This document shows, one piece after another, positions 33,205-44,600 of a stretch of 64,000 bases of DNA. Source of the stretch: Micractinium sp. NFX-FRZ. Lineage: Eukaryota; Chlorophyta; Trebouxiophyceae; Chlorellales; Chlorellaceae. The stretch covers positions 124,001 to 188,000 of the forward strand of contig JAPTJF010000064.1 in the NCBI GenBank assembly GCA_029339195.1, in the 5' to 3' direction. The notes under the pieces are model-generated. The model saw nothing but the letters and a program-made list of their open reading frames with translations, was not told the DNA's origin and did not search any database. Position numbers and translations under genes: made by a program. Each line of letters starts with the position of its first letter. Position 1 is the first letter of the stretch.

Positions 33205-36200
33205 TTACTCCACTGGCGCCGCCGCCGCCGCGGGCGCCGCCGCCTCAGCAAGCACCGATGCCGTTTTGGGGGAGCCGCCTGCCTCCTGCGCCGTGATCAG
33301 GCGGTGCAGCAGGATGCCTGTTGCCACGCTGACATTCAGGCTGTCCACCAGGCTGGTCCCGGGCCGGCCCGAGGGGCTGCCGCTGTCGATCTGTGACAGG
33401 GGGCAGAAGGGGTGCCAGGGTGGCGCCAGGTGGGATGACATCTGTGGAAGGAAAGAGCTGCGGCCGCTCGCCACGGGGCGGCCCACCTGCTGCTGACAGC
33501 CTTGTTCAAGGCAGGCCCCTGCTCTCAACCCTTCCGAGCAGCCGCACTGTTGGCACCTCGCCCGCCTCCTGCGGCGTCGTGTGCCCGCTCCCCTCCCTGC
33601 GCCTTCTCCCGCCCCTGGCTTGCGCACCCTCCTCCCCGCGCTGCCCCTGCTCCTTCCAGCAGCCGCTCGAGTTCACTCCTCTCCCTTCATAACCAAACCA
33701 CCCACTAGCGTGGGACACACCCCAGCCCCTTCTCCCCACCTCCCCGCCTCCCCTGGGCGCCCCCTGTCCCGCCCTCGCCACCGCCACACACTCCCCACCT
33801 GCAGCATCGCGTCGCACAGCCGCCTCACAGTGGTGCGCAGCCCATACCCCTCGTTTCCCATCACCAGAATGGCGGGCTGGCGCAGCACAAAAGAAGACGC
33901 GCCGACGGCGCCCTGCTCGGATGCCGCGCCCAGCACCTGCCAGCCGCGCGCGCGCGCGTCGGCCAGCGTCTGCGGCAGGCTCCTGCACGCAGCACAGCAA
34001 GGGCAGCGTAGCAAGAGCAACTTGAGTGTGGAGTGAAGGAAAAGTAAGGAGGAGGCAAAACTGGCCCGAGGCGGCCAGCGTCTGCGGCAAGCTCCTGCAG
34101 GCAGCACGGCAAGGGCAGTATAAGAAGTGAGGTAAAGGAGGGGCAGTGTAACAAAAGGCAGCACAACAGGTGAAGTGCAACCAAAGGGGGCAGGCGAGAT
34201 TGGACCAAGGCGTGCACGCGTCGGCCAGCGCCCCAGGCATGCCTCTGCACACATGGTGCAGGGTGGGGCAGAGAGGTACAGGGTGGTTGGGCTGGCCAGG
34301 CAGGAGAGGAGGGCGGGGGCCCGCAACACATGTCCTGGGATGATGCAGGGGTGGGGCAGAGAGGTACAATATGCCGGGGCAGGGCGGAAGAGGAGGGAGG
34401 GGCTGGGAACACACGCTCTGGGATGATGGAGCGAGAGGGGGGCCAGGGGGCGCCTTGAGTGGAGTGGGCGAGTGTGCGGCGCAATGGAAAGACAGGCAGG
34501 CGGCTCGCAACGCCGGGCGGGTCCGGGGAGGAGGGAGAGGGGGGAGGAGAAAAGAGAGGAGGGAGAGGAGAGAGAGGAGGGAAGAGGACAAAGGGGAGGC
34601 TGCTACAAGGGGGTGGGTGGGCATGATATGCGCCACACAACAGGACCGGCGGCTCAGGGCAGAGAGCGCCGCCAGACAGACAGCGGCGCTGACGGGTTCG
34701 TCCTGAAGTTGAATCCTCTTTCAGGGATGCGAAAAGCTGTAACGACTAGAATAGAGGGGTTTGCTGCACAGCACATGCGCAGCGTAAAGTCATGTCCCAG
34801 CCATTGGGAGGGGGCCGGCACAAATGGCTTGATGGCTGCGGTGACGTGGATACGGGGGCAGGGCAGCGGGTGCCGCCCTTGCAGCAGCAAAGATGCAAAG
34901 CAGGCGGGTTGGCGGGCAGGCAGGCGGGCAGTCCCCGCCCACTCCTGGCTGAGCCCGCCCCAGCCCACTACTCACTTGGTGGTGGAGTGCACCGGCAGCA
35001 GCCCCGCAGCCCCAGAGCCCAGCTTCATCCCGTAGAGAAGCAGTGCACGACAGTACTAAATCCCAGCGCAGCACAAGCCCCAGACAGGAGGGGGAGGCCC
35101 CTCACTTGGGTGAGCGCAAGAGCTCACAACCCCACAGCGCACGCTTCATCCCGCCCTACATGGCAGAACTCATCACCCACACGGTGCAAGCCCTAGACAA
35201 GACCCCTCACTTGGTGGAGTGCACCGGCATCAGCTCCATCGCTCCCGAGCTAGCCTTGCTGACCACGGCGGAGAGCGGCGCCGAGTTGCGGTGGCAGGTG
35301 AGCACGCCGTCCACGCCCAGGAAGTGGGCGCAGCGCAGCGCGGCACCAAAGTTTTGCTGCAGAAGAGAGAGGGCACGGCAGGGCGGCGGGGGGGGGCCGG
35401 GAGCGTGAGCATGGCAGGGCGGCAGGAGTGGGACAGCATGAGCATGGCAGGGCGGCAGGAGTGGGGGACCGTGAGCATGGCAGGGCGGCAGGGGTGGGAG
35501 AGTGTGAGCACGCCAGCCACATCCAAAACCTGGGCGCTGCACAGCGCCAAGGCTTTGGTCAAGGGAGAGGAGAGAACAGGTGGAGAAGGTGTGCTGGGCA
35601 GGGAGGGATTGGGGCGCGGCGCAGTGCCGACGCTTTGTTGTGGGGAAGTGCGGCGGGAGCAGGAGGGCGGGGAATGGGGGTGCTCGGGCCGGAGGGTTGC
35701 AGGGTGCCGCTGCCGCAGGAGCAGCAGAGCGGGGCTGGGCGGGCCACGCCGTCAGGCTGCAGCGCTGCACTGCCTTGAAAGTTCGCCCAACATGCCCTCC
35801 TTCCTCTGCCCTCTCCCTTCAGCAGCCCTACACACAACACTCGATGCCCTGCACAGACATCACCTCATCCAGGCGCAGCCATGCCGCTTGCCCCACACCA
35901 CCACTTGTGCTCTTGTACCGCCCCCAGTGGAGGGTGTGCCGCCCCGATGCCAATACAGGACTCATTGGGTCCATGGCCTCGTCCAGGCACAGCCACACCT
36001 CCCGATTTCACACCACTCTTGTCCTTGATTATGTCGGACACCCGACACCCGCTACCCTGCACACAACGTCCGCTGGGCTTACCGGGTCCATCACCACATC
36101 CAGGCACAGCCACAACTGCCGCCCCACACCACCACTCCTATATCGCCTGGCCCCCCTCCCGATACCCTATACATGGCTCACCGGGTCCATCACCTCGTCC

Positions 36201-38596
36201 AGGCACAGCCACACCGGCAGCCTGCCGCTGGCGGCGCCGTCGGCGGCGCCTGCGCCGCTGCCAAAGGCGGCGGGCGCATCGGGGAAGGCGGCCAGGTTCT
36301 CAAACTCCAGGGGGGAGCAGTCCAGCATGACGCCCTGCGGGCACAGCACGGCACAGCATGGCACAGCATGGCATGAGGGTATATCACGGGGTGCGGGAGC
36401 AGTCGTGCGGTCACGGCGTGGCGCAGCAGGGACGGCACAGCACAGCACAGCGTGCTGCGTATGATGAGAGGGTGCATGTCGCCCTGCGGGTGCAGGCAGA
36501 GCAGCAGGTGGCACAGCACGCCGCACTGGTGCCCCGCCAAGAGAGCGAGCGGAAGGCGGTGCGGCAGCTGCTTGGGGCGGCGGGCAGCTGTCGAGTTGCG
36601 GGGCTGCGGTGCGCTCTAGACAGATGGCCCCTTCTCGGCTTCCTCCTCGGTGCACCACACCATGCTGTGCCCGCCTGGTGCAGCATTCATCACACACACA
36701 CACACATCATACAAGAGCCATCAAGCATTAGGGCCCCACCTGGTGAGGGCGGTTGTCTGCAATCATGTTGAGGTCGTGCTTGGAGGCGTACGCCACGCGG
36801 GCGCCCAGCTCCTCGGCCCGCCGCTTCACCGCCTGGATGGCGCCCTTGTCCTGCACGACGGGGGCCCAGGTGCGGGGCGGTTGCCGGTGCATGCAATACG
36901 TGAGTGTGTGTGTGTGGGTGTGTGTAGGGCCGGTGGGCTTGGGCAGGCGGCGCGTTGCCAGCTGGCCAGGCTCCCAGAATTCTTTCACCGGGAGCCCCAG
37001 ACCTCAGGAGGCACTGCTAGCTGCCTGAAATCGGGACCCCGCCTTCCACATTTCGCTACGCAAGGCCCACGCTTTCAGCAGGCACAGCAAGCCGCCACTG
37101 CGCAGCACCAACCTACCCACCTGCCCAGCCCCACCCGCCCCGCACAACCACCCACCCGTCCAGCGCGCCCACCCACCCATCTGTCAACCCGTCCAGCTCC
37201 CGCACAGTGAAAGAATGGTAGATTTCAAACAGTCCTGTGGGCTGAGCCTGCAGGCGCAGCGGGTGCACCATGCACCATGCACCCCCCAGCCAGCCAGCCA
37301 TTTGGAAAGCCAAGAAAGCTCTTGCACCCACCTTTCGCTTGGCCAGGTCCATCCCATCTTGCAGGTACAGCGTGTGCACCTCCCGCCTCCCCGCCTGCAG
37401 CGCTGCCAGCACCGGGCTCACGCCGTAAAGCACATCGCCTATCCAGAACTCGCGCAGGCCGCCGCCGCCGCCGCTGCCGTACGCGTCGCCGTCGGCACCC
37501 TCGCCGTCGCCGCCTGCACGTGCCCCCTCCCAAGCCTCGCCGTCCGCCTCATCCCAGCTACCACGCCCCCGGCCTGCACCACGTGCCCGATCCTCAGACT
37601 GCCAGCCGCCGCCACGCCCGCCGCGCCCGCCGCGCTGCTCGTACCTGCCGCGCCGCTCATACCCCCCGCTGCCGCCCCGCTGCTCATAGCCGCCGCCGCC
37701 GCCGCCGCGTGCCTCAAACCCGCCGCGCCTCTCGTACCCGCCGCCGCCGCCCCGCTGCTCATAGCCACCGCCATCGACGCGCTTCTCATACCCACCGCCG
37801 CCGCCGCGCTGCTCATAGCCACCGCGCCTCTCGTAGCCGCTGCCGCCGCCCCGCTGCTCGTACCCACCGCGCTTCTCGTATGCGCTGCCACCGCTGCTGC
37901 TGCTGTTCCAGGTTCGGCCCCTGCTCTCGTCACGCCCAGAGCTGCCGCCGGTGCCCCAGGACGCGCCGGCATCGCGGCTGCCACGGCCTCTGCCGCCGCT
38001 ACCACGCTCCCGCCACTCTCCACCACCGCCACGCTCCCGCCACTCTCCACCGTCACGCCCACGCCCCTCCCCACCGCCGCGCTCCCGCCGCTCCCCGCCG
38101 CCACGCTCACGCCACTCCCCGCTGCTGCGCTCCTGCCGCTCCCCACCCGGTCTGGTGCTGCCGCCTTCGGGCGAGCCGCCCTCGCCTGGCGCACCATCTG
38201 CGGTGCTCAGCCAGCCACTGCTGCTGCTGCTGCCACTGCTGGGGCTGCCACCTTTGACGTCCCAGTCATCGCCCCACACACTGGCAGGCTCGTCAGCGCG
38301 CTCGCGGCCTCCCCTGCCGCCGCCGCGCTCGCGCCTGCCGCCGCCGCCGCCGCCGCCCCGCCACCCCTCTGCTGCCGCCCGGGTGCTGGCTGACCGCCCG
38401 ATGTCGGTTGCCGGCATGGCCAGACCGCTGCGCAGTGAGTGCCGAGCGGCTGCAGGCGCGAGAAAAGCAGGAGGGAGGGCTGGGGTTCGTCCCGAAAGAG
38501 TGCGCACAATGCATGTGGCAAGGAAGCACCACCTGGCTCACCTCTGCACACCCCGCCAGCCAGACGGCAGCCCTGCTGCACTATCCACGGCTGCAT
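33205..38596 (-). CDS. SpoU/TrmH rRNA 2'-O-methyltransferase (MRM1-like) with RGG domain
   Basis: Seven exons in coding order: 38596-38542, 38449-37332, 36850-36740, 36334-36182, 35356-35211, 33982-33799 and 33390-33205, total 650 residues. The N terminus ([16 protein letters not shown], then [14 protein letters not shown]) looks like an organelle targeting peptide. Residues about 50-335 are Gly/Arg/Glu-rich, with many [17 protein letters not shown] units. The enzyme part follows: [14 protein letters not shown] (substrate-binding domain), [34 protein letters not shown] (motif 1), [12 protein letters not shown] (motif 2) and [15 protein letters not shown] (motif 3, part of the trefoil knot that binds SAM). 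Family members methylate the ribose of guanosine in large-subunit rRNA, in mitochondria (MRM1) or plastids. The RGG domain is not typical of the family. Introns hold decayed exon-end copies. The start lies only about 150 bases from the stop of the GNAT gene. Confidence 0.94.
34060..34255 (-). repeat. Decayed copies of a TrmH-gene exon 5' start
   Basis: The exon start at 33982 ([13 protein letters not shown] with acceptor GTGCAG) is matched by DNA at about 34067-34120 ([11 protein letters not shown], acceptor CTGCAG). A weaker match lies near 34205-34255. Confidence 0.85.
34970..35135 (-). repeat. Decayed copies of a TrmH-gene exon 3' end plus donor
   Basis: The real exon end and donor (CCACCAA|GTGAGG, at 35211) recur near 34972-35015, with GGTGGAGTGCACCGGCA-like sequence. 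They recur again, more decayed, near 35080-35125 with the GCAAGCCCyAGACA flank. Confidence 0.8.
35405..35512 (+). repeat. 33-bp minisatellite, about 3 copies
   Basis: The unit contains AGCATGGCAGGGCGGCAGG. It lies in the intron upstream of the 35356 exon of the rRNA methyltransferase gene. Confidence 0.85.
35850..36180 (-). repeat. Three decayed copies of the exon end encoding CLDEVMDP
   Basis: The exon end (GGACGAGGTGATGGACCCG|GTGAGCC on the minus strand, 36182) recurs near 36079-36110 with a GTAAGCC donor, and again near 35969-35996 and 35862-35884. Spacing is about 85-110 bases. Confidence 0.85.
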
Positions 38597-38747
38597 GTTG
38601 CTTCTAGGGCAATGCCGCAACAACCGAAACACTCTCTGTTCTCTCTCGCCGTGGGGGCGCCTGTGCCAGTGGAGAGTGCTGAAAGGTTGTGGTCGGATAG
38701 AAGCAGTGCTTGCACGTGTCACAAATCAGTGGTGTGCACATCACACA

Positions 38748-40196
38748 TCACACATCATCAGCGGGCGGGAGCGCCAGGTCAGCGCCTGGGCAGCTGGCCT
38801 CAGGTGGGAGGGCAGCCAGCAGCAGCTTGTGCATTTCCCGGTATGCGTCGGGCGGCGCATAGCCCTGCTTCTGATAGAACTCGAGCGCGCTGCCCACGCT
38901 GAGCAGCTTGATAGCCCGCAGCGCCTGCCCGCCTTCAGCCGCCAATGCCCCAGCCGCGTGCCGCTGCGCATGCTGCTCCACCGCCCGTAGCAGCTGGGAG
39001 CCCCACCCCCGGCCCGGCTGGTTGCTGACCATCACCTCAATGTAGAGGTGAGGGTCCAAGCTGCTTGATGCGGCATCAACTGCGCCTGTGCCGCCGCTGC
39101 CTGTGCCAGCATCCTCGGCTGCGGGGGCGGGGCTCTGATGGGTGCTGCCGGCCTCCGCTGTTGCAGCTGCGGTGGCAGCAGCGATGTACAGAGCTGCGGC
39201 GACGGCAGGAGAGCCACATACGTCTTCGCTGCATGGTATAGCGGGCGTGTCAATGCTGCCCGTCGCCCCAGCGGCTGCGCCGCCCGCTGCCACTGACGCC
39301 GCCCCAGTGGCCCCTGTGCTGCCCGCCGCCCCAGCGGCTGCGCCGCCCGCTGCTGCCGCCGCCCCAGCGGCCCCTGGCTTGAGCGAAGTGCCCCGCGGAT
39401 AGAAGACCGCTCCTGCCACAAGGGTCCCGCCCACCTCTAGGGTTGCAAAGTGCACCCCAGCGGCACTGTGCAGGCGGGGCGCGTCACCTGCGCCTGTCGC
39501 CGCCACCACCGCTGCCAGCTGCTCACGAGCCATGGTGCAGAAGAGCTGGCACACAAAGCGGTTGCGCATGGCTGCGCCTGCCAGCTCGCTCTCCAGCCGG
39601 AGGATGAATGCCGGAGTGAGCTCCAGGGAAGAGGTTATGCTGATGACTGCCTGGTGGGTGCTGTCTGGTGGGTGCTGCGCTGGCCCGGCTGCGGCGCCCG
39701 GCAGCGGTGGGGTGCTGCCCGGTGGGTGCTGCGCTGGCGCGGCTGCGGCGCCCGGCGGCAGCAGTTGGGTGCTGGCCACCTCTGCCAGCGCTGCCGCAGC
39801 TGCAGTTGTAGGGGAGAAAGGAGGCATCAGTCACTTGGGGCATCGTGCTGGCTGCCTTGCTGGCTGTCTAGTCGGGCAGGCATGCGGGGGACGCCTCTCG
39901 AGAGCACCCAGGCGCAAGCACCCACCTTGTGAGGGCGTCGGCTCCGGCAGTGGCCCCACAACAGCGAGGACATGGATGGCGCCTGCTTGTGCCAACTTGA
40001 GGGGCGCGTCATCCGGCGATGCGCACGCGGCATCTGGTGGGCTGCTGGCCTGCGAGTCAGCAACGTCGGCTGGGGGGAAGCGGCGGCGGCGGCGCAGCGC
40101 CCGCAGCTTCAACGCCGAAAGGCATGCGACGAACACCGCCATGGCAGCCGCCAGCGCCACTGCAACTATGTGACAACACACAACGAAGTTTTCCAT
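38748..40196 (-). CDS. GNAT-family N-acetyltransferase with N-terminal membrane segment
   Basis: Two exons, 40196-39926 and 39799-38748 (TGA), sum to 1323 bases, 440 residues. Residues 5-30 (VVCCHIVAVALAAAMAVFVACL) form a membrane segment or signal anchor followed by RRRRR. The middle is Ala/Gly/Pro-rich, with imperfect PPGAAAAPAQHPPGST repeats, and interrupts the acetyltransferase fold. The C-terminal part has the GNAT pattern: HLYIEVMVSNQPGRGWGSQL (beta 4 and the acetyl-CoA pyrophosphate loop, here GRGWGS, like R/Q-x-x-G-x-G/A), then IKLLSVGSALEFYQKQGY (beta 5 to alpha 4, with the conserved FYxKxGF-type end). It would transfer acetyl from acetyl-CoA to an amine; the acceptor is unknown. The Met at 40196 was chosen because it places the membrane segment at the N terminus. 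Confidence 0.85.
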
Positions 40197-41692
40197 GCTT
40201 TGCGCTGTGCAGCCCTGGCCAAACCGGTGTCCAGTGGCGCTTGCGCCGGCGCCGTGCACCGACAGATACAGCGGCACACATATCTAGCGGTGGGTGGGCT
40301 CTCACCCAGTTTCCGGCTGCTGTCTCGCAGCAACACCACCTCTGCCGCCTGTAAGAAGGCCTCGCCGAAAAGGAAAGCGATCTCCGGGGGCTTTGGCGCC
40401 GGCATCAGGATTCGCGACTTCCGGCAGAGGCGGGCGCCCACCAACACAGGCCGGAGGTGCGCTGCCGAGTCACTTTGTGGCACATCGCACGGCGCAAAAA
40501 TAAGCAAGGCTTAGCACGTGCTGGCTGCATGAGTCCCCCCTTGGGGCCTGCCGCCGCCCCGCTGGCGCCCGCTGGCGCAAGCTGTGCTGTGTGTGGGGAA
40601 AGGTGTGCTCAGCCCCCACATGGGTGCATCCTGGACACTGGGTGTTCTGATCTGATGCAAAACTGATGTAAAATACAGCTAATGTTGCCCTAGGCCACGC
40701 TGCTCGTGCTGCACTTTCCTCCGCCCAAGCCTCCTGACGTCCTTCCCGCCAAGTTCAAAACTGCTGGGCATCCACTGGTGGATTGGACCCCAGTTATGGC
40801 ACAGCCAGGGTGCGGCCCATCCAGCGTGAGCCACAGCTTCCTGTTCTGTTTCCGAGCATGCACCACTGCAACCTATGGGTGTGTTGTGTATTGCAGTGCA
40901 GGGATTGAGGGGAAGAAACACGGCAGCGTGAAGAGCGGGTCAGGAAGGAAGGATCAGAAAATTGCAGTGCTGACAGATCGTGCCCATCATAGGGCTTATT
41001 TTTGTGCCGCTGTGTGTTTATGGAACAAGTTACAGTTTGTACTGCAGGATCTGGGGTGCGTGAAAAGTGCCTGAATGCCGCGTGCAATGTCATCAGCCCG
41101 GCGTTGAGCAGCGGCATGCCGGCGACAAGGTGCCCGCATGTTGCACCGCCGCAGGCTGGGTGCAGGGATGGTCTGTGCTGCTGCTTACAGATTTCCTTAC
41201 ATAGATGACGTGCGGGCCATGGGGGGCTGTGGTGAGGGGCGTGCGAGCGCAGCAGGTGGTGGCGGCGAAAAGTCTCTGCAAGGTGAGGAGGCAGGGGGAA
41301 GGCAGCACGGTGAGCGTGCACGCCCTGGCACATCGGCTCTGGCTGGCAGGCAGGCAGCCGCCTGCCTTCCTGGCGCTGCCCCATGGGGCGCCCAGCCCCC
41401 ATCAAGAGGCGCACGCTCATTGCAGGCACGTTTGGCTACCCCCAAAACAGAGGCTGCTCCCCTTCCCATGCTCTCATGGGCCACCGCAGCCAGCAGGGCA
41501 AGCCATTCGCCACTCGTCACCACCCACCCACCGACCGCACACCCCTACCCACACCACCCCCGCTGACCAAATCAGCTCAACCGGTGCTGACAGGAAAGCC
41601 TGCAGAACCATCAACCATGCCGCCGACCCACGCCGCATCAACCAAACACACACACACACGCACGCACACACTGCCAGCGCAGCCAGCTCAGC
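40197..41692. other. Intergenic, no supported gene
   Basis: This is the upstream region of the GNAT gene and the 3' region of the wall-protein gene. The only candidate coding piece is 41599-41572, a possible last exon of the wall protein. Minus-strand TGTAA signals lie at 41185-41189 and 41197-41201. A CA-dinucleotide run is near 41645-41671. Confidence 0.5.
41185..41201 (-). other. Two candidate poly(A) signals TGTAA (wall-protein gene)
   Basis: The minus strand reads TGTAA at 41201-41197 and at 41189-41185, beyond either candidate stop of the PAN/Hyp-rich gene. Confidence 0.4.
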
Positions 41693-44600
41693 TCACCCGC
41701 CGCTGACGAGGAAGCACGCCGCTCCATCCCCAAATGCGGGCGGCAGCCAAGATGAGCAGCCCGCGCTGCACGCGTCCATCAGAAGCTGCCCCCCAGCTTC
41801 CTTCTGGGCCGTGGTGGGGAATGTCACCTTTGTGTGTACCTCCACTCCATAGCCCGGGGCTCCCTGAGATTCGCCCTGCTGCTCCACTGACGTCAGCAGG
41901 ATGGCCATGTCAGGCGCACCCCCGGCGGCGGCAATCTGCCGCCGCACCAGGGCTAGGTACTGGGGGCGGCGGGCGGCAAAGTCGCTCGGGGAGAGGCCGG
42001 GTATGAAGGCAATAAAGGTGCCGACAGCAGAGTCCAGGGAGAACTTGGGAGGCGGGGCTTGCGAGGGTGGCCGGCGGCGGCCTGGTAGGAAGGAGGAGGG
42101 CGGCGGGCGCGGCGGGCGCGGCCGTGGAGTCGGTGGCGGGCTCCTGAGGCAGAGGGGCGGGGGCGGGTGGGTGGGTGGGTGGGTGTCGGAGGCACGGCAC
42201 AGAACAAAGCACCGACACACAACACAGAGCAATGGAACCCAACACGCAATATGGGGGTGGGCAGGAGGGGCAGGAGGTGCAGCACACGCATGTGACAATG
42301 GGACCAGCCATCCAGAGGGGCACGTGAGGCAAAACACAAACACCTGCTGGCTGGGAAGCAGGTTCAGGGAGCGCAAGCAGTGGGGAGACAGATCACTGGC
42401 AGAGGGCAGACTTGCAAGTACCTGGGATACAGCAAGCTGGGGGGCGGCCGTGGGGAGGGCGGCGGCAGGGGCAGGCGGGCTGCCTGGATGAGCAGGCGCG
42501 TCCCCTGGGGCAGGTTCTCCAGTGTGGGAGGCCCCAGGTAGAAGGGCCCCACAGCAAACCAGTAGTACGTGTTGGGCTTGATTTGGAGCTCCATTCGGAA
42601 GCCGCCCGCGTTGGCGCCGCTGCACCCGCCCCCGGCATTGCCCCTGCAGGTGGGGCACGGCGGGGAGGGGTGGTTGAGGTGGCTGGTGGTAATGCTGGTG
42701 GTGGTGGTGGGCGGGAGGGGGCGGCACAGCGCAGCTGACGTGCAGGCACACAAAGGCAGGCTGCGCGCCGACGCTCGCCAGTGCCTGCTGTGCATGGCCG
42801 TGCGGCAGCTGCGTCCCGCCCGCCTGCCTGCCAGCTCACCCTACGCAGGTGACGCCGGCACTGTTAGGGTTAGGGCTGCTGGAAGATAGCACCGACACGA
42901 CTGTACTGCCGTCTGTGTAGGCACAGGAGTGGGCGACGATGGTGCCTTTGTACGCGTTTGAGAACCACCTGCACACGCACAGAGCAAGGGGAGGGGAGGA
43001 AGGGGGAGGTGTGGGCAAGGCTGGAGAGGCAGCCTGGCACGGCAGAGGCAGGGACGACTTGGTCCAGTGGTTGGATGAAGCTGCTGCCAGGGATTAGGCT
43101 GCCCTGCCCTGCCCCGCCAGGGTCCAGTGGAGGCCGGCATTCGTACATACTGAGACCAGCACACCCTCCCAGTACACCCGCCCCCCTTGTACCACCACAC
43201 TGCCAGCGCAGTCACTGTACAGGCAGTCCATTCGTAATGCCGTACAGGCTCCCCACCTGTACACCACCGCCACGTCACGCTCCATGTCGCAGGAATGGGG
43301 CGTGCGGTTGGGCAGGTAGTCACGTGCCTGCATTGCACAGCAGGCGCAGCAAGCACAGCAGGCACAGCGTGTCAGGCGGCGTGTCAGCGGCAGCATCGCA
43401 AGTGCGCGGCTTGATGCACAAGCAGCAGGCCAAAGTGCACTGTGGCACACCATCGCCTCCTGGCGTGGTCTGCAATGCTCAGCAGTGTTCGAGGGTCAGT
43501 CGGAGTCTCCGTGCTGTTCACATGCTCTCCGCACACCCGCTTCTCACTCACCCTCCCTTCCTCGTGGTTGCCCTGCCCCGTGCCCCACACCAGCTGCCAG
43601 GGGGCGTCAGGGAGCCAGGCACAGGTGCCATGCGCAGGCAGCGTGGCGGTGCACAGCCAGGGCGAGCGGCGCGGGCACGCAGCTGGCAGCACCACCCACC
43701 CACACAGCAAACCCAAGATGCTTCTCGTTGGGTGTTTGGGTGTGCACCCACCGTGATGATTGGGCCTGTGAACGGCAGGGATTTGATGGGGATGGCATTG
43801 CCCCACGTGCCGGCCACGGGAGGCGGTGGCGGGGAGGGCGGTGCGGGGAGCGAGGGCGGGGGCAGGGGCAGGGGCGGCCTGCAGGCAATCCGAGTGCAGG
43901 AGAGGCATCAAGGAGGTGACACGAGGCGGGACATGTTTTTCAGCGGGATGCATCTGCTAGCATGCCCGAGAGGCAGCCTACGGGATGGCAGCTGGGTAAT
44001 ATGCTGCCGGGGGGCCGGCAACTGAACCCCAGGCATGCGCAAGGGGCCCCGGGATGCAGCCAGCTCACCAGGCCACGTCGATGCCACCAGATGGTGAGGG
44101 GCTGAGAAGGGCGGGCGGCTGTTGGGGGCCCGACGGGGTGGTGGAGAGTGGCGGTGGCGGTGGCCCAGCCAGGGGCGGCAACGGCCGGGGGGCAGTCATA
44201 ATGCCAGAGTAGAATCCTGCAGTGTATGGGGGGGGTCAAGGTGTCGCAGCATGGGCAGTCAGCTGGAGGCGGGATGGGAGAGGGCAAGGGAGGGCAGGGA
44301 GAAAGGCGCCCCGGGGCACGGCAAAGCACAGCGCACACAGCACGGCACAGCACTGCACACACGCAGCGTGGCACAGCATGGCACAGCGTGCAGGGCCCAC
44401 GCGCAGCACGCGCGCACCTGCCACATCCGCAACGCCGTCTGTGCATGCGCTGCTCAGCAGCGTGCACTCCCCGCTCACGGCCTCAAAGGTCCACGCCGCG
44501 CAGCCGGGCATGCCGGAGCACTCTTGGCAGCACATGTAGGGCTGCTGCGGCGGCAGCTGCACCACGCCCGCCACCTCGCCCCCCAGGCAGGCGCCCAGCA

